Below are positions 1 through 8,758 of a DNA stretch of 18,277 nucleotides, piece after piece. Origin of the DNA: Gemmataceae bacterium (GTDB lineage: Bacteria > Planctomycetota > Planctomycetia > Gemmatales > Gemmataceae); NCBI GenBank assembly GCA_020847555.1, contig JADLBT010000210.1:1-18277 (forward strand). The letters run 5' to 3'. Under the pieces are notes generated by a model. It was not told the DNA's origin. It searched no databases and was given only the letters and a program-made list of their open reading frames with translations. The translations under genes were made by a program, and so were the position numbers. The first letter of the stretch is position 1, and every line of letters starts with the position of its first letter.

Positions 1-674
1 AAACGCCGGACCTGAAGCCGTTCGTGGCCAGGCGGGTGGAGTCGGTGGCGCTGCAGCTGGCTGGCAAGTCGGCAGGGTTCACGCCACGGCTCAACTTCCC
101 CGGGTTCGGTCCGAAAGGCCCCAGGGGAGCGCCCGGGTTCGGCCTGGTGAACGTCCTCGCGCCGGAAATCCTCAAGGCGGCCGACACGAACAGGGACGGG
201 AAGGTCGCCCTGGATGAATGGCTCGATGCGGCCGGCCGTCTATTCAAGGAATGCGACCCCGGGGATACCGGGGCCGTCACCGAGAAGCAGCTGGCCGACG
301 GCATCGGCCGTCTCCTCCCCCCGCCGCCCGGGTTCGGCCCGCCGCCGAAGGGTCCGAAAGGAAAGGACGGGGGGCCGCCGGTCTTCTTCTTCGGCCCAGG
401 CCCGAGGATTGCGCGCTCCCTGATGAAGGAGGCGGACAGGGGCCAGGCCGGCAAGGTCACCCGCGCCCAGGCCCTCGAGGCGGCGAAGCGCCTGTTCCGC
501 GAGGCGGACGGGAACAAGGACGGGCGCCTCGACGACAAAGAAGTTGGTGTCGCGCTTGGCCGTCTGCTGCCGCCCCGCCCGTTTGGCGGCCCGCCAGGGT
601 TCGGCCCCCCGCCCCAGCCGATGCCGGAAGCATCCCCACCCCCAAACACCTCGAAGAAAGGCCAGGACCAGTGA
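1..674 (+). CDS. C-terminal part of a probable CotH-type protein with EF-hand repeats (5' partial)
   Basis: The frame is open to the left edge (first full codon at base 3), so this is the end of a longer gene. A GTG at 24 is possible but has no good ribosome binding site. Seen: two canonical EF-hand calcium loops (DTNRDGKVALDE, coded at 183-218, and DGNKDGRLDDKE, coded at 507-542), with two degenerate EF-like motifs between them. Linkers are rich in Pro and Gly (GFGPPPKGPKG type). The first residues, LKPFVARRVESVALQLAGK, resemble the end of planctomycete CotH-kinase proteins, and the next two genes (VTC, DUF4956) are known CotH partners. The CotH assignment is therefore inferred from context; the calcium-binding EF-hand tail is read directly. 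The stop codon overlaps the next start (GTGA). It could instead be a stand-alone EF-hand protein. Confidence 0.72.
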   Translation, partial: TPDLKPFVARRVESVALQLAGKSAGFTPRLNFPGFGPKGPRGAPGFGLVNVLAPEILKAADTNRDGKVALDEWLDAAGRLFKECDPGDTGAVTEKQLADGIGRLLPPPPGFGPPPKGPKGKDGGPPVFFFGPGPRIARSLMKEADRGQAGKVTRAQALEAAKRLFREADGNKDGRLDDKEVGVALGRLLPPRPFGGPPGFGPPPQPMPEASPPPNTSKKGQDQ

Positions 675-1507
675 ACGACAACCGCCTAGCCCAGGAGCCG
701 TCACGCAACGGGCACGCCGCCCACCCGCCGGCCCCTGATGTCACGCCTCCGGTCGTGCGCGCCGAACCGCCGAACGAGACGGCCGGGTCGGACGGGTCGT
801 CGATCGTCCGCCCTCCCGAGCCGCACGCCTACGAGTTGAAGTTCCTCGTGGACGAGGCGACGGCCGGTGCGGCGGAGGCGTGGGCTCGGCAGCACCTCGC
901 CCCCGACCCGCACGCCGACACAACGTCCGCCGGCTACCGGACCGCGAGCCTGTACCTGGACACGGTCGCGTTCGACGTCTACCGCCGCACCGGCCGTTTC
1001 GGGCGAAGCAAGTTCCGCGTCCGCCGGTACGGCGCCGAGCCGTTCGTCTTCCTGGAGCGCAAGACCCGCAACGGGGATCGCGTGGCCAAGGATCGTGCCC
1101 GCACCCCGGCCGACGAGGTGGAACTGCTGGGAGCAGCAGTTCCTGCCAGCTGGCCGGGGAGGTGGTTCGGGCTGCAGGTGGCCGAGGGCGGGCTGCGGCC
1201 GATGTGTCTGGTGCGCTACGACCGCTCAGCTTACGTCGCGGAGACGGCGGACGGCCCGCTGCGCCTGACCCTGGACCGGCAGGTACGGGGCGCACCGGCT
1301 AACGTCTGGTCGGTGGAGGGGCCGGAGGGAGTGCCGCTGCTCGAGGGGAAGGTGGTGCTCGAATTGAAGTTCCGCAGCGCGCCGCCGACCCCGTTCAAGC
1401 TCCTGGTGGAAGACCTGCGGTTGCAGCCGTCGGCGGTGTCCAAGTACCGGCTGTGCGTCGGGGCGTGGGGGCTGGACGCAAGCGCCAAGGATGCGGCCCA
1501 TGCCTGA
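671..1507 (+). CDS. VTC domain-containing protein (polyphosphate polymerase-like)
   Basis: A protein of 278 residues. The GTG start at 671 overlaps the previous stop by 4 bases, with purine-rich GAAGAAAGG just upstream; the frame is open further upstream but there it only shadows the preceding gene. About 50 Pro-rich N-terminal residues precede a VTC tunnel-type domain. Family landmarks seen in order are: YELKFL (E55, K57), RTASLYLDT, KFRVRRY (basic R-x-R), FLERKTR, VLELKF and, near the end, SKYR. In yeast Vtc4 this fold polymerises phosphate from ATP inside a tunnel lined by such Arg, Lys and Glu residues. Bacterial VTC proteins in CotH/DUF4956 operons are not well characterised, so polyphosphate synthesis is a family-based inference. 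There is no signal peptide, so it is probably cytoplasmic and may work with the DUF4956 membrane protein. Confidence 0.88.
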   Translation: MNDNRLAQEPSRNGHAAHPPAPDVTPPVVRAEPPNETAGSDGSSIVRPPEPHAYELKFLVDEATAGAAEAWARQHLAPDPHADTTSAGYRTASLYLDTVAFDVYRRTGRFGRSKFRVRRYGAEPFVFLERKTRNGDRVAKDRARTPADEVELLGAAVPASWPGRWFGLQVAEGGLRPMCLVRYDRSAYVAETADGPLRLTLDRQVRGAPANVWSVEGPEGVPLLEGKVVLELKFRSAPPTPFKLLVEDLRLQPSAVSKYRLCVGAWGLDASAKDAAHA

Positions 1508-2198
1508 GTGGCTGAAGGGCGCGGGCGAGGCGATTGTCGGCGTGGACCTGACCCCCGACGAGTTGTTGCACCACGCCGGGGTATTGGTCCTGCGCCTGGC
1601 AGTCGCGTTCGGCCTCGGATGTGTGGTGGCCGTCGTGTACCGCCGCACCCACCGAGGCGACACGCCTCCGGCGGCGCTGATCCCGACGCTGGTGATGCTG
1701 GCGGTCCTGATCGCGCTGGTGACGCAGGTGATTGGGACCAACGTCGCCCGGGCGTTCAGCCTGGTCGGCGCGCTATCGATCGTCCGGTTCCGCACAACGG
1801 TGGAGGACACGCGCGACACGGCGTTCGTGATCTTCGCCGTGGTGGTTGGGATGGGAGCGGGCGCCGGCCTGCTCGTGGAGGCGTGCCTTGGGACTGCGGT
1901 CGGCAGCATAGCGGCCGTCCTCGTCCGTCCGGTCCCTCCGACGGTCGGGCCAGCGTCCGGCGGTGAGTGGTTGCTTACCGTCCGGCTGGGGATCGGGCAG
2001 GGGCAGGAGGCCGTCGCCACCATCCTGGACAGGGCGCTCGTGGAGTGCCGGGTCAGCGCCGTCTCGACGGCGCGGCAAGGGGTCGCGATCGAGGTGACGT
2101 ACCGCGGGCGGCTCCGGCCCGGGGCCGACCCGGGGGCGCTGGTGGCGGAGCTGAATCGCGTGGACGGAGTGCAACAGGTGGACCTGCGGCGGGGATAA
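1500..2198 (+). CDS. DUF4956 family membrane protein
   Basis: A protein of 232 residues from ATG 1500. AAGG at 1487-1490 is nine bases before this ATG, a good spacing; the in-frame ATG at 1491 directly abuts that AAGG and is less likely. It overlaps the VTC gene by 8 bases, implying translational coupling. About four hydrophobic segments lie in the first 145 residues (around 25-47, 57-78, 84-98 and 107-140). They surround the family hallmark SLVGALSIVRFRT, which is followed by VEDTRDTAF. The C-terminal 85 residues form a soluble alpha/beta domain ending in VDGVQQVDLRRG. DUF4956 proteins are recurrently encoded next to VTC and CotH proteins; their function is unknown. A membrane partner for the VTC protein is an inference from the operon. 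Confidence 0.88.
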   Translation: MPEWLKGAGEAIVGVDLTPDELLHHAGVLVLRLAVAFGLGCVVAVVYRRTHRGDTPPAALIPTLVMLAVLIALVTQVIGTNVARAFSLVGALSIVRFRTTVEDTRDTAFVIFAVVVGMGAGAGLLVEACLGTAVGSIAAVLVRPVPPTVGPASGGEWLLTVRLGIGQGQEAVATILDRALVECRVSAVSTARQGVAIEVTYRGRLRPGADPGALVAELNRVDGVQQVDLRRG

Positions 2199-2217
2199 GC
2201 CCTGGGGTTCCCCAACC

Positions 2218-2288
2218 AAAGCCCACGGGTCGCGTCCCGTGGGGGAAGTACCCGGCACTGCCCCCCCGGGACGCGACCTGTGGGCTTT
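2218..2288. repeat. Composite inverted repeat between convergent genes (possible bidirectional terminator)
   Basis: Two 22-base arms (2218-2239 and 2267-2288) are complementary at 21 of 22 positions, with a 27-base loop. The left arm region also contains a smaller perfect hairpin, CCCACGGG-TCGCGT-CCCGTGGG (2222-2243). The element starts with AAAGCCC and ends with GGGCTTT, so transcripts from either direction would end a GC stem with a short U tract. It lies between the stop codons of the DUF4956 gene and the tricorn-like protease. It belongs to the palindrome family also seen near 7087, 12580, 13920 and 15036. Termination is inferred from position and shape. Confidence 0.7.
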
Positions 2289-2311
2289 ACGGTCGTTCTA
2301 CCGCCCTGCCG

Positions 2312-5300
2312 TTACCGCTTCGGGAACGGCGGGCGTGGCGGCACCGGCGTCGGGTTGCGGCGCAGCTCGTCCTGGATCTCCGCAATCGCCCGGTTCAGCT
2401 GCTGATCCACCCCCGCGTACTCCTCCGCCGGGTCGTTGTCCACGATGATGTCCGGATCGACACCGTGGTTCTCGATCGGCCAGCTCTTGCCGTCAAGCGC
2501 GTAGCTGGCGAACTCCGGCTTGTTCAGATACCCGCCGTCGAGCAGCGGCAGCGACCCGCGGATGCCGATGACGCCGCCCCAGCTCCGCTTGCCGATCAGC
2601 TTGCCCACCTTGTAGTGCCGGAATCGGTACGGGAAGAGATCGCCGTCCGACGCCGAGAACTCGTTCAGCAGGCACACCTTCGGCCCCAGGTGCAGGTCGG
2701 ACGGGTTCGGGTTCGACGTCACGTTGCGCGCCGTCCCGATGAGCGCCGGCCGCCGCAGCAGCCGCTCGATCAGCTGGGGCGAGACGTTACCGCCGCCGTT
2801 GCCGCGCATGTCGATGATCAGCGCCTTCTTGCGGATCTGCGGGTAGAAGTGCTTGACGAACTCGTTCAGGCCGTTTGCCAGCATGTCCGGGACGTGGATG
2901 TAGCCGACCTGCCCGTTCGTCGCATCGTTCACCTTCTTGATGTTGCCCTGCACCCAGTTGTAGTAGTACAGCGGCTGCTCGTCGCCGATCGGCGTGACGA
3001 CGACGGCACGGCTGCCCTTCTCCTTCGGGGTCGCGTTGACCTTCAGCGTCACCTGCCGGTCGGCCTTGCCGATCAGGCTTTCGTAGATGTTCGCCATCTC
3101 GTTGGTAGGCTTACCATCCACCGCGAGGAGGTAGTCGCCCTCCTTGACGCCGACGCCGATCTCCGTCAGCGGCGAGCGCAGCTTCCTGTCCCAGTTGGCG
3201 CCCTTGAGGATCTTGGCGACGCGGTAGTAGCGCGTCTGCGGATCCTGCTCCAGCTGGGCGCCGAGGAGCCCCATCTTGATGCGCTCGACCTTCGGCAGAT
3301 CGCCGCCGCCGACGTAGGTGTGGCCGGCGCCCAGTTCGCCGATCATCTCGCCGAGGATGTACGTCAGGTCCGCTCGGTGGGCGACGTGCTCGACCAGCGG
3401 TTCGTAGCGGGCGCGGACCGCCTTCCAGTCCACCCCGTGCAGGTTCGGGTCGTAGAAGAAGTCGCGCATCTGCCGCCAGGATTCGTGGAAGATCTGCCGC
3501 CACTCCGCCCGGCGGTCGAGCTGCACCTGCAGCCCCGAGAGGCTCAGCGGCTCGGCCAGACTGAGCGCGCCCTTCGGCAGGTCGATGAGGTAATAACCGC
3601 CGTCCTTCGAGACGAGCATCTTCTTCGTGTCGGCCGAGATCTCGTACCCGTTGACCGGGCCGAGCGTCGTCTCCTTCTGCTGGGCAACGTCGTACAGGCG
3701 CAGCGATGCTCTCGGCTCCGTGGCCGACTGCCGGACGTAGTAGACCGCGCTGCCGACCGGCGTCAGGCTGTGGTAACTCGCCACGCCGACCGGCAGCTGA
3801 ATCACCCGGTCCGTCAGCCCCTCGACGTCCACCCGCAGCGCGACTGACTCCTTCTTCTTTTCGGGCTCCTTCTTGTCGCCCTTGTCGGCCTTCTTCTCCT
3901 TCTTGCCCTTCGTGTCCTGTTTCGGCTCCTCGCCGGAAGTTGCCACCTCGTCGCTTTTCGGCTTGAACGGCGAGGGCGTGTCGGCGGCGAGCGTGACGAG
4001 GTAGATGCGGGCCAGGTCCTGGTAGGCGTGGTTCCACTCGGTCCGGCTGAAGATCGGGTTGAAGTCGCGGTTCGAGACGAAGAACAGGTACTTGCCGTCC
4101 GCGCTGAACACCGGCTCGAACGATGCGTACCACCCATCCGTCACCGGGTACGACTTGCCCTTCTCCAGCGAGTAGAGGTAAATCTTCTGCAGCCCCTCCT
4201 GCTCCGGCTGGGCATACGCGACCCACTGGCTGTCGGGCGACCAGGCGTACGAGCGGATCTCCCACGCCTTCGCCTGCGCGACCTGCGTCACCTTCTTCGT
4301 CGCAACCTCGACGTACTGCAGGCGCAGCTTCTTGTCGGCCCAGAGGATCTTCTTGCCGTCGGGGGACCAGGTCAGCGCGTACTTGTAGGTGTCGGCGCCG
4401 GTGGTGAGCTGCCTGGTCGGTCCCTTGCCGTCCTGGGGCGCGAGGTGAATCTCGTCCTCACCGGTGGCGTCGGCGATGTACGCGATCCACTTCCCGTCCG
4501 GCGACCACTTCGGGTTGCGCTCGTGAACCCCGGAGGTGGCCGTCAGGTTGCGCGTCGCCCCGTGCCTGGCCGGGACCGTGAACAGGTCGCCGCGGGCGCC
4601 GAACAGAGCCCGCTTGCCGTCCGGCGCGATCTCGAAGCTGGCGACGTTCTTGCTCACGTCGCGCAGGGCGGTGCGCGCCATCGCCCGGTCCTCGAGGATG
4701 CGTACCGGCACGCGCTTGTGAGTCTGGGTGCCGATGTTGAACCGATACAGGTAGCCGCCGTTCTCGAACACGATGGCGCCGTCGCCCAGGGACGGGAACT
4801 TGATGTCGTAGTCGCGGAAGTGCGTCAGCTGCTTTGTCGCCTTCGTGTCGAGGTCGTGGACGTACAGGTTGAAGCGCTGGTAGCCATCCCGATCGGAGAG
4901 GAAGTAGATCTGATTACGGTGCCACATTGGGAAGACGTCGCACGCCGGGTTGTCGGTGATCGGAACGGTTTTCTTCGTCCCGAAGTCGTGGATCCAGATC
5001 TCGTCCGCCATGCCGCCGCGGTAGCGCTTCCAGGTGCGGAACTCACGGAAGATGCGGTTGTAGGCGAGTTGCTTGCCGTCCGGCGAGTACGAGCAGAAGC
5101 CGCCGCGCGGCAGCGGCAACTGCTTCGGCAGTCCGCCGGCCGCCGGGACGAGGTAGAGCTGGCCGATGAAGTCGTTGTACTCGCGCATGCGCGACCGGAA
5201 GACAATGTGCTTGCCGTCCGGCGTCCACCCCATGACGATGTTGTTCGGCCCCATGCGATCGGACACGTCGTCGCGGTTCAGGGTGGCGGTGAAGGTGAGG

Positions 5301-5602
5301 CGCTTCGGCTCGCCGCCCTCGGCCGGCATGACGTACACCTCGGTGTTGCCGTCGTACTGGCCGGTGAAGGCGAGCAGCTTGCCGTCGGGCGCGAACCGGG
5401 GGAACATCTCGAAGCCGTCGTGGCTGGTGAGCTTGCGGGCAGTGCCGCCGTCGGAGGGGACGGTGTAGAGGTTGCCGGCGTAGGTGAAGGCGAGTTGCCT
5501 GCCGTGGATCGCCGGGAAGCGCAGCAGCCGGGCTTCGCCCTCGTCGGCCCGGGCGGCGCCGGGCAGGAGCAGCAGCACCGCGCAGAGGATGTATCGTCGC
5601 AT
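2312..5602 (-). CDS. Secreted tricorn protease homologue (S41-type serine peptidase)
   Basis: A protein of 1096 residues. The ATG at 5602 is preceded by GAGG at 5-base spacing and begins a clear signal peptide (MRRYILCAV... with cleavage probable after A-R-A, residue 19); a longer frame to 5749 has no such support. Domains in order: WD40/PD40-like beta-propeller repeats over about residues 25-540 (repeated SPDGK/APDGK strands); a Lys/Glu-rich insert at about 555-585; a second propeller-like part; a tricorn core with GAGHTYVGG (His761); a PDZ-like domain at about 780-855 (KEGDYLLAVDGKPTNEM); and the peptidase core IIDMRGNGGGN, then NEFSASDGD (Ser985 by analogy with tricorn Ser-Asp), then GKRSWGGV. 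Tricorn homologues degrade peptides. A signal peptide implies export to the periplasm, unlike the cytoplasmic archaeal enzyme. It is transcribed alone, convergent with the upstream operon. Confidence 0.93.
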   Translation of the reverse strand: MRRYILCAVLLLLPGAARADEGEARLLRFPAIHGRQLAFTYAGNLYTVPSDGGTARKLTSHDGFEMFPRFAPDGKLLAFTGQYDGNTEVYVMPAEGGEPKRLTFTATLNRDDVSDRMGPNNIVMGWTPDGKHIVFRSRMREYNDFIGQLYLVPAAGGLPKQLPLPRGGFCSYSPDGKQLAYNRIFREFRTWKRYRGGMADEIWIHDFGTKKTVPITDNPACDVFPMWHRNQIYFLSDRDGYQRFNLYVHDLDTKATKQLTHFRDYDIKFPSLGDGAIVFENGGYLYRFNIGTQTHKRVPVRILEDRAMARTALRDVSKNVASFEIAPDGKRALFGARGDLFTVPARHGATRNLTATSGVHERNPKWSPDGKWIAYIADATGEDEIHLAPQDGKGPTRQLTTGADTYKYALTWSPDGKKILWADKKLRLQYVEVATKKVTQVAQAKAWEIRSYAWSPDSQWVAYAQPEQEGLQKIYLYSLEKGKSYPVTDGWYASFEPVFSADGKYLFFVSNRDFNPIFSRTEWNHAYQDLARIYLVTLAADTPSPFKPKSDEVATSGEEPKQDTKGKKEKKADKGDKKEPEKKKESVALRVDVEGLTDRVIQLPVGVASYHSLTPVGSAVYYVRQSATEPRASLRLYDVAQQKETTLGPVNGYEISADTKKMLVSKDGGYYLIDLPKGALSLAEPLSLSGLQVQLDRRAEWRQIFHESWRQMRDFFYDPNLHGVDWKAVRARYEPLVEHVAHRADLTYILGEMIGELGAGHTYVGGGDLPKVERIKMGLLGAQLEQDPQTRYYRVAKILKGANWDRKLRSPLTEIGVGVKEGDYLLAVDGKPTNEMANIYESLIGKADRQVTLKVNATPKEKGSRAVVVTPIGDEQPLYYYNWVQGNIKKVNDATNGQVGYIHVPDMLANGLNEFVKHFYPQIRKKALIIDMRGNGGGNVSPQLIERLLRRPALIGTARNVTSNPNPSDLHLGPKVCLLNEFSASDGDLFPYRFRHYKVGKLIGKRSWGGVIGIRGSLPLLDGGYLNKPEFASYALDGKSWPIENHGVDPDIIVDNDPAEEYAGVDQQLNRAIAEIQDELRRNPTPVPPRPPFPKR

Positions 5603-5763
5603 GATGACCTCGCGATGGAACGGGGGCCGGGGCGCCCACGGTGGTTCCCCGGGCCTGGTGTCATAAAACAGGAAATGGTCGCGTCCGGGAAGGCCGCTTG
5701 CGGCTTGGCGGCCGGTTGTCGCGACCTCGAGCGAAGCCGCGGCCGGCACAAGGGAGACGTCTC
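5603..5763. promoter_or_regulatory. Divergent intergenic region between protease and SDR genes
   Basis: These 161 bases separate two divergent start codons and must carry both promoters if each gene has its own. An AT-rich patch (TCATAAAACAG, about 5660-5670) is the only likely -10-like sequence. No paired -35 box at good spacing was found on either strand, so no promoter is assigned. GCCGC-TT-GCGGC near 5693-5704 can form a small hairpin, and GTCGCGAC near 5718-5725 is an 8-base palindrome of unknown meaning. The SDR ribosome binding site AGGGAG lies at 5751-5756. Confidence 0.4.
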
Positions 5764-6507
5764 ATGAGCACCAGTCCGAGGAAGGTCGCCCTGGTGACGG
5801 GGTCCGCGACGGGCATCGGCCGGGCGGTCGCGGTGCGCTTCGCGCGCCAGGGGCTCGCGGTCGCCGTCAACTACTCGCGCTCCGAGAAGGAGGCAGCCGA
5901 GACGGTCGAGCAGGTCAAGGCTCACGGCGTGCCGGCGCTGCTGTGCCAGGCCAACGTTGCCGACGACGCGGCGGTGCGGGCGATGGTGGACCGCTGCCAC
6001 GCGGAGCTGGGCGGGCTGGACGTGCTGGTGAACAACGCCGGCACGACGCGCTTCATCGAGCATACCAACCTGGAGGCGCTGACGGCCGAGGTGTGGGACG
6101 AGATCCTGGGGGTGAACCTGAAGGGGGCGTTCTTCTGCTGCCGGGCCGCCATGCCGCTGCTGCGCGAGCGCAAGGGGAACCTCGTCAACGTGACGTCAGT
6201 GGCCGGCCTGCAGGGCCACGGGTCGTCGATCCCCTACGCGGCCAGCAAGGCGGCGCTGAACTGCCTGACGAAGTCCCTGGCCCGCGCCTTCGGTCCGGAC
6301 GTGCGCGTCAACGCGGTCGCTCCCGGGCCGGTGCTGACCCGGTGGCTCGCCGACCACATGGACCACGTCGAGCGGTCGCTGCAGATCACGCCGATGCGCC
6401 GGGCCGCCACGCCGGAAGACATTGCCGACGCGGTCGCCTTCCTGGCCCTGGAGTCGAGCCTGGTGACCGGGCAGGTGCTGGTGGTCGATGGCGGGCGGAC
6501 GATGTGA
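5764..6507 (+). CDS. SDR family NAD(P)-dependent oxidoreductase
   Basis: A protein of 247 residues. ATG 5764 follows AGGGAG (5751-5756) at 7-base spacing; the frame continues upstream to 5641 without a site. Classical short-chain dehydrogenase features: TGSATGIGRAV (TGxxxGIG cofactor-binding loop near residue 13), NNAG near 90, catalytic Ser145, Tyr158 and Lys162 (VTSVAG then YAASK), and a C-terminal VTGQVLVVDGGRTM. The Rossmann fold uses NAD(P)H to reduce ketones or oxidise alcohols. It resembles FabG-type 3-oxoacyl-ACP reductases, but the substrate cannot be read from sequence. It stands alone, 2.2 kb away from the lipid-type cluster that has its own FabG, so a role in that pathway is not supported. 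Confidence 0.92.
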   Translation: MSTSPRKVALVTGSATGIGRAVAVRFARQGLAVAVNYSRSEKEAAETVEQVKAHGVPALLCQANVADDAAVRAMVDRCHAELGGLDVLVNNAGTTRFIEHTNLEALTAEVWDEILGVNLKGAFFCCRAAMPLLRERKGNLVNVTSVAGLQGHGSSIPYAASKAALNCLTKSLARAFGPDVRVNAVAPGPVLTRWLADHMDHVERSLQITPMRRAATPEDIADAVAFLALESSLVTGQVLVVDGGRTM

Positions 6508-6630
6508 GGGCAAGCGGCTTACTGGCGGTGGCGCATCCGGCGCCCGGTTTGGCCGTGCCAGGTGTCCGCGCCGCGCACGCAGCACAGCGGCGTAGACGGC
6601 GCAGACACCATGACGTTGTCGGGCTCGGCC

Positions 6631-7026
6631 TCACTTCTTGAGGTCGAACGAGTGGCTCCGGTTGGCTCCGTCCACGACGACGGTCAGCTGACTCTTCGCG
6701 TTGTACCTGGCCGGGATGTACATCTCGCCGACCGGCTCCTTGACCCCGTTGGCTGTGTCAAACTTCCCCGGGATGATGCGAGACGCCGTGATCTCCACGC
6801 GCAACTTCCCTTCCGGAAGTTCGACCGCGTAGTTGCCGTTGGCGATGCCGGCGCTGTAGGCGCGCTTGTCGCCTCCCAGGTTGCGGAACAGGATGCGCCC
6901 CTCCTTGACGGGCGTGCCGTTGAACTGCACGGTGCCCGAAACCTCGTGCAGCCCGGAGCCGCCACACCCCGACACGGCCAAACCGAGGACGGCAACGCCC
7001 AGACCCAGGAACAGTTGCTGTTTCAT
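6631..7026 (-). CDS. Small lipoprotein, carboxypeptidase-regulatory-like (transthyretin-type) domain
   Basis: A protein of 131 residues from ATG 7026; the longer open frame upstream crosses an intergenic palindrome and is not credible. The N-terminus is a lipoprotein signal peptide: MKQQLF, a hydrophobic stretch and a lipobox AVSGC, so it is probably lipid-anchored after export. The mature part has the pattern VSGTVQFNGTPVKEGRILF, then NGNYAVELPEGKLRVEI and a C-terminal PARYNAKSQLTVVVDGANRSHSFDLKK. This is typical of small Ig/transthyretin-like beta-sandwich proteins abundant in planctomycetes and usually encoded beside DUF1559 genes, as here (95 bases downstream of one). Its specific role is unknown. 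Confidence 0.85.
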   Translation of the reverse strand: MKQQLFLGLGVAVLGLAVSGCGGSGLHEVSGTVQFNGTPVKEGRILFRNLGGDKRAYSAGIANGNYAVELPEGKLRVEITASRIIPGKFDTANGVKEPVGEMYIPARYNAKSQLTVVVDGANRSHSFDLKK

Positions 7027-7086
7027 GGTGAAGTCTTTCCCCTTGCCCTTCACTCCCGTGAGGGGTGGGGGCTGGAATGTTGCCAC

Positions 7087-7112
7087 AGCCCACGGGACGC
7101 CACCCGTGGGCT
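7087..7112. repeat. GC-rich palindrome between DUF1559 and lipoprotein genes
   Basis: The arms AGCCCACGGG (7087-7096) and CCCGTGGGCT (7103-7112) are perfectly complementary, with a 6-base loop, ACGCCA. Spacing and stem match the intergenic palindromes at 2222, 12580 and 13920. It sits 9 bases past the DUF1559 stop in the direction of transcription. No U tract follows on that strand, so it is at most an attenuator or mRNA-stabilising stem rather than a textbook terminator. Confidence 0.7.
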
Positions 7113-7121
7113 TGACCTGCG

Positions 7122-8051
<930 letters not shown>

Positions 8052-8758
8052 ACGGTCTCCAGAGCGTTGAGGCAAAGAAAACACAAAAATCAGGCGGATT
8101 GACAACAGCGCAGGAGAGCTAGAAAGCACTGCGGCGCAGAAGCTTCAACGCCGATTCGCAACGAAGTCAGTCCTCGGCGACTCCGTCAATCGGTCGTTAC
8201 CTGACACGTTTCAAGTTTGGGAGCAGGGCTGTTTCAGTCGCCGGCACTTCTCGGGCGGGGTACGAGGGCGGTTGGAGTCGGTGAGATAACGGGTGGGACC
8301 GACAAACAATCTCAATTTAAGTATAGCAGCGATGTCAAGAAGAAGGAAGGGAGTGTGGGTGGTTTAACCAATTTATCATGGCTCCTGCTCACCTGTTCGG
8401 ACCCAGCGCTTCGAGAGAGGTGAAGAAACGGCTCGCATGCCGCTGATCTGTGGGAGCCTGGACGCAGGCCAGCGGTCCTCGTCGGGAAGGATGCCGAACT
8501 TTCCACGCATTCATTCTGGACCGACACCTTGATGCAGACTACCCAATCTTCGCAATATTTCCACATTGCTAAACCTTCTGTCCCCAAGAATAATGGAAGC
8601 ATCTTCAGACGGAGGGAAGCGACTACTAGCTTTAGGAAGGGTGGAGAGGGGATTCGGGGTTGCCGGGGGGGGGAGCCACGGCTATACTTCCCCTTTTGAT
8701 GGGGCAGCCGCGGAAAGTGGTTTGCTGGAAACGGTTAGCGTCGGGTTCTGGGTAAACG
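8052..8758. other. 707-base intergenic region, no credible gene
   Basis: This is the longest non-coding stretch. It is more AT-rich than its neighbours, especially at about 8300-8380 and 8550-8600. Two short open frames (8217-8423 on + and 8312-8602 on -) have no ribosome binding site or recognisable motif and are not called. It must hold the promoter of the minus-strand DUF1559 gene: a TATACT on that strand, complementary to 8331-8336, has no good -35. It also carries a better promoter candidate for the lipid cluster near 8660-8688. A run of nine G lies at 8665-8673. No repeats, tRNA or terminator stem were recognised. Confidence 0.6.
8660..8688 (+). promoter_or_regulatory. Candidate sigma-70-type promoter of the lipid/polyketide-like cluster
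   Basis: TTGCCG (8660-8665, 4 of 6 to the TTGACA consensus) and TATACT (8683-8688, 5 of 6 to TATAAT) are separated by exactly 17 bases. The -10 box ends 70 bases before the ATG at 8759, so the expected leader is about 60 bases. The spacer begins with a run of G. This is pattern matching only; planctomycete promoters are not well defined and the match could be chance. Confidence 0.4.

Noticed and set aside
1967..3847. 626-codon open frame on the plus strand
   Set aside because: It is antisense to the tricorn-like protease, whose domains and signal peptide are clear. The frame is Arg/Leu/Val-rich without motifs, as expected in high-GC DNA.
4028..5767. 579-codon open frame on the plus strand
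   Set aside because: It lies opposite the propeller region of the protease; composition is that of a GC-rich antisense frame and no domain is visible.
5764..6507. The first SDR gene as a part of the acyl/polyketide cluster
   Set aside because: It is 2.2 kb away, with two oppositely oriented genes between, and the cluster has its own FabG.
8099..8104. TTGACA as a plus-strand -35 box
   Set aside because: No -10-like hexamer lies 16-18 bases downstream, and it is over 650 bases from the next plus-strand start.
8217..8423. Small plus-strand open frame in the long intergenic gap
   Set aside because: No ribosome binding site, no recognisable motif, and it spans an AT-rich patch more like regulatory DNA.
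8312..8602. 96-codon minus-strand open frame with several Cys
   Set aside because: The Cys are irregularly spaced, there is no ribosome binding site, and composition differs from real genes here. Kept only as an unlikely possibility.
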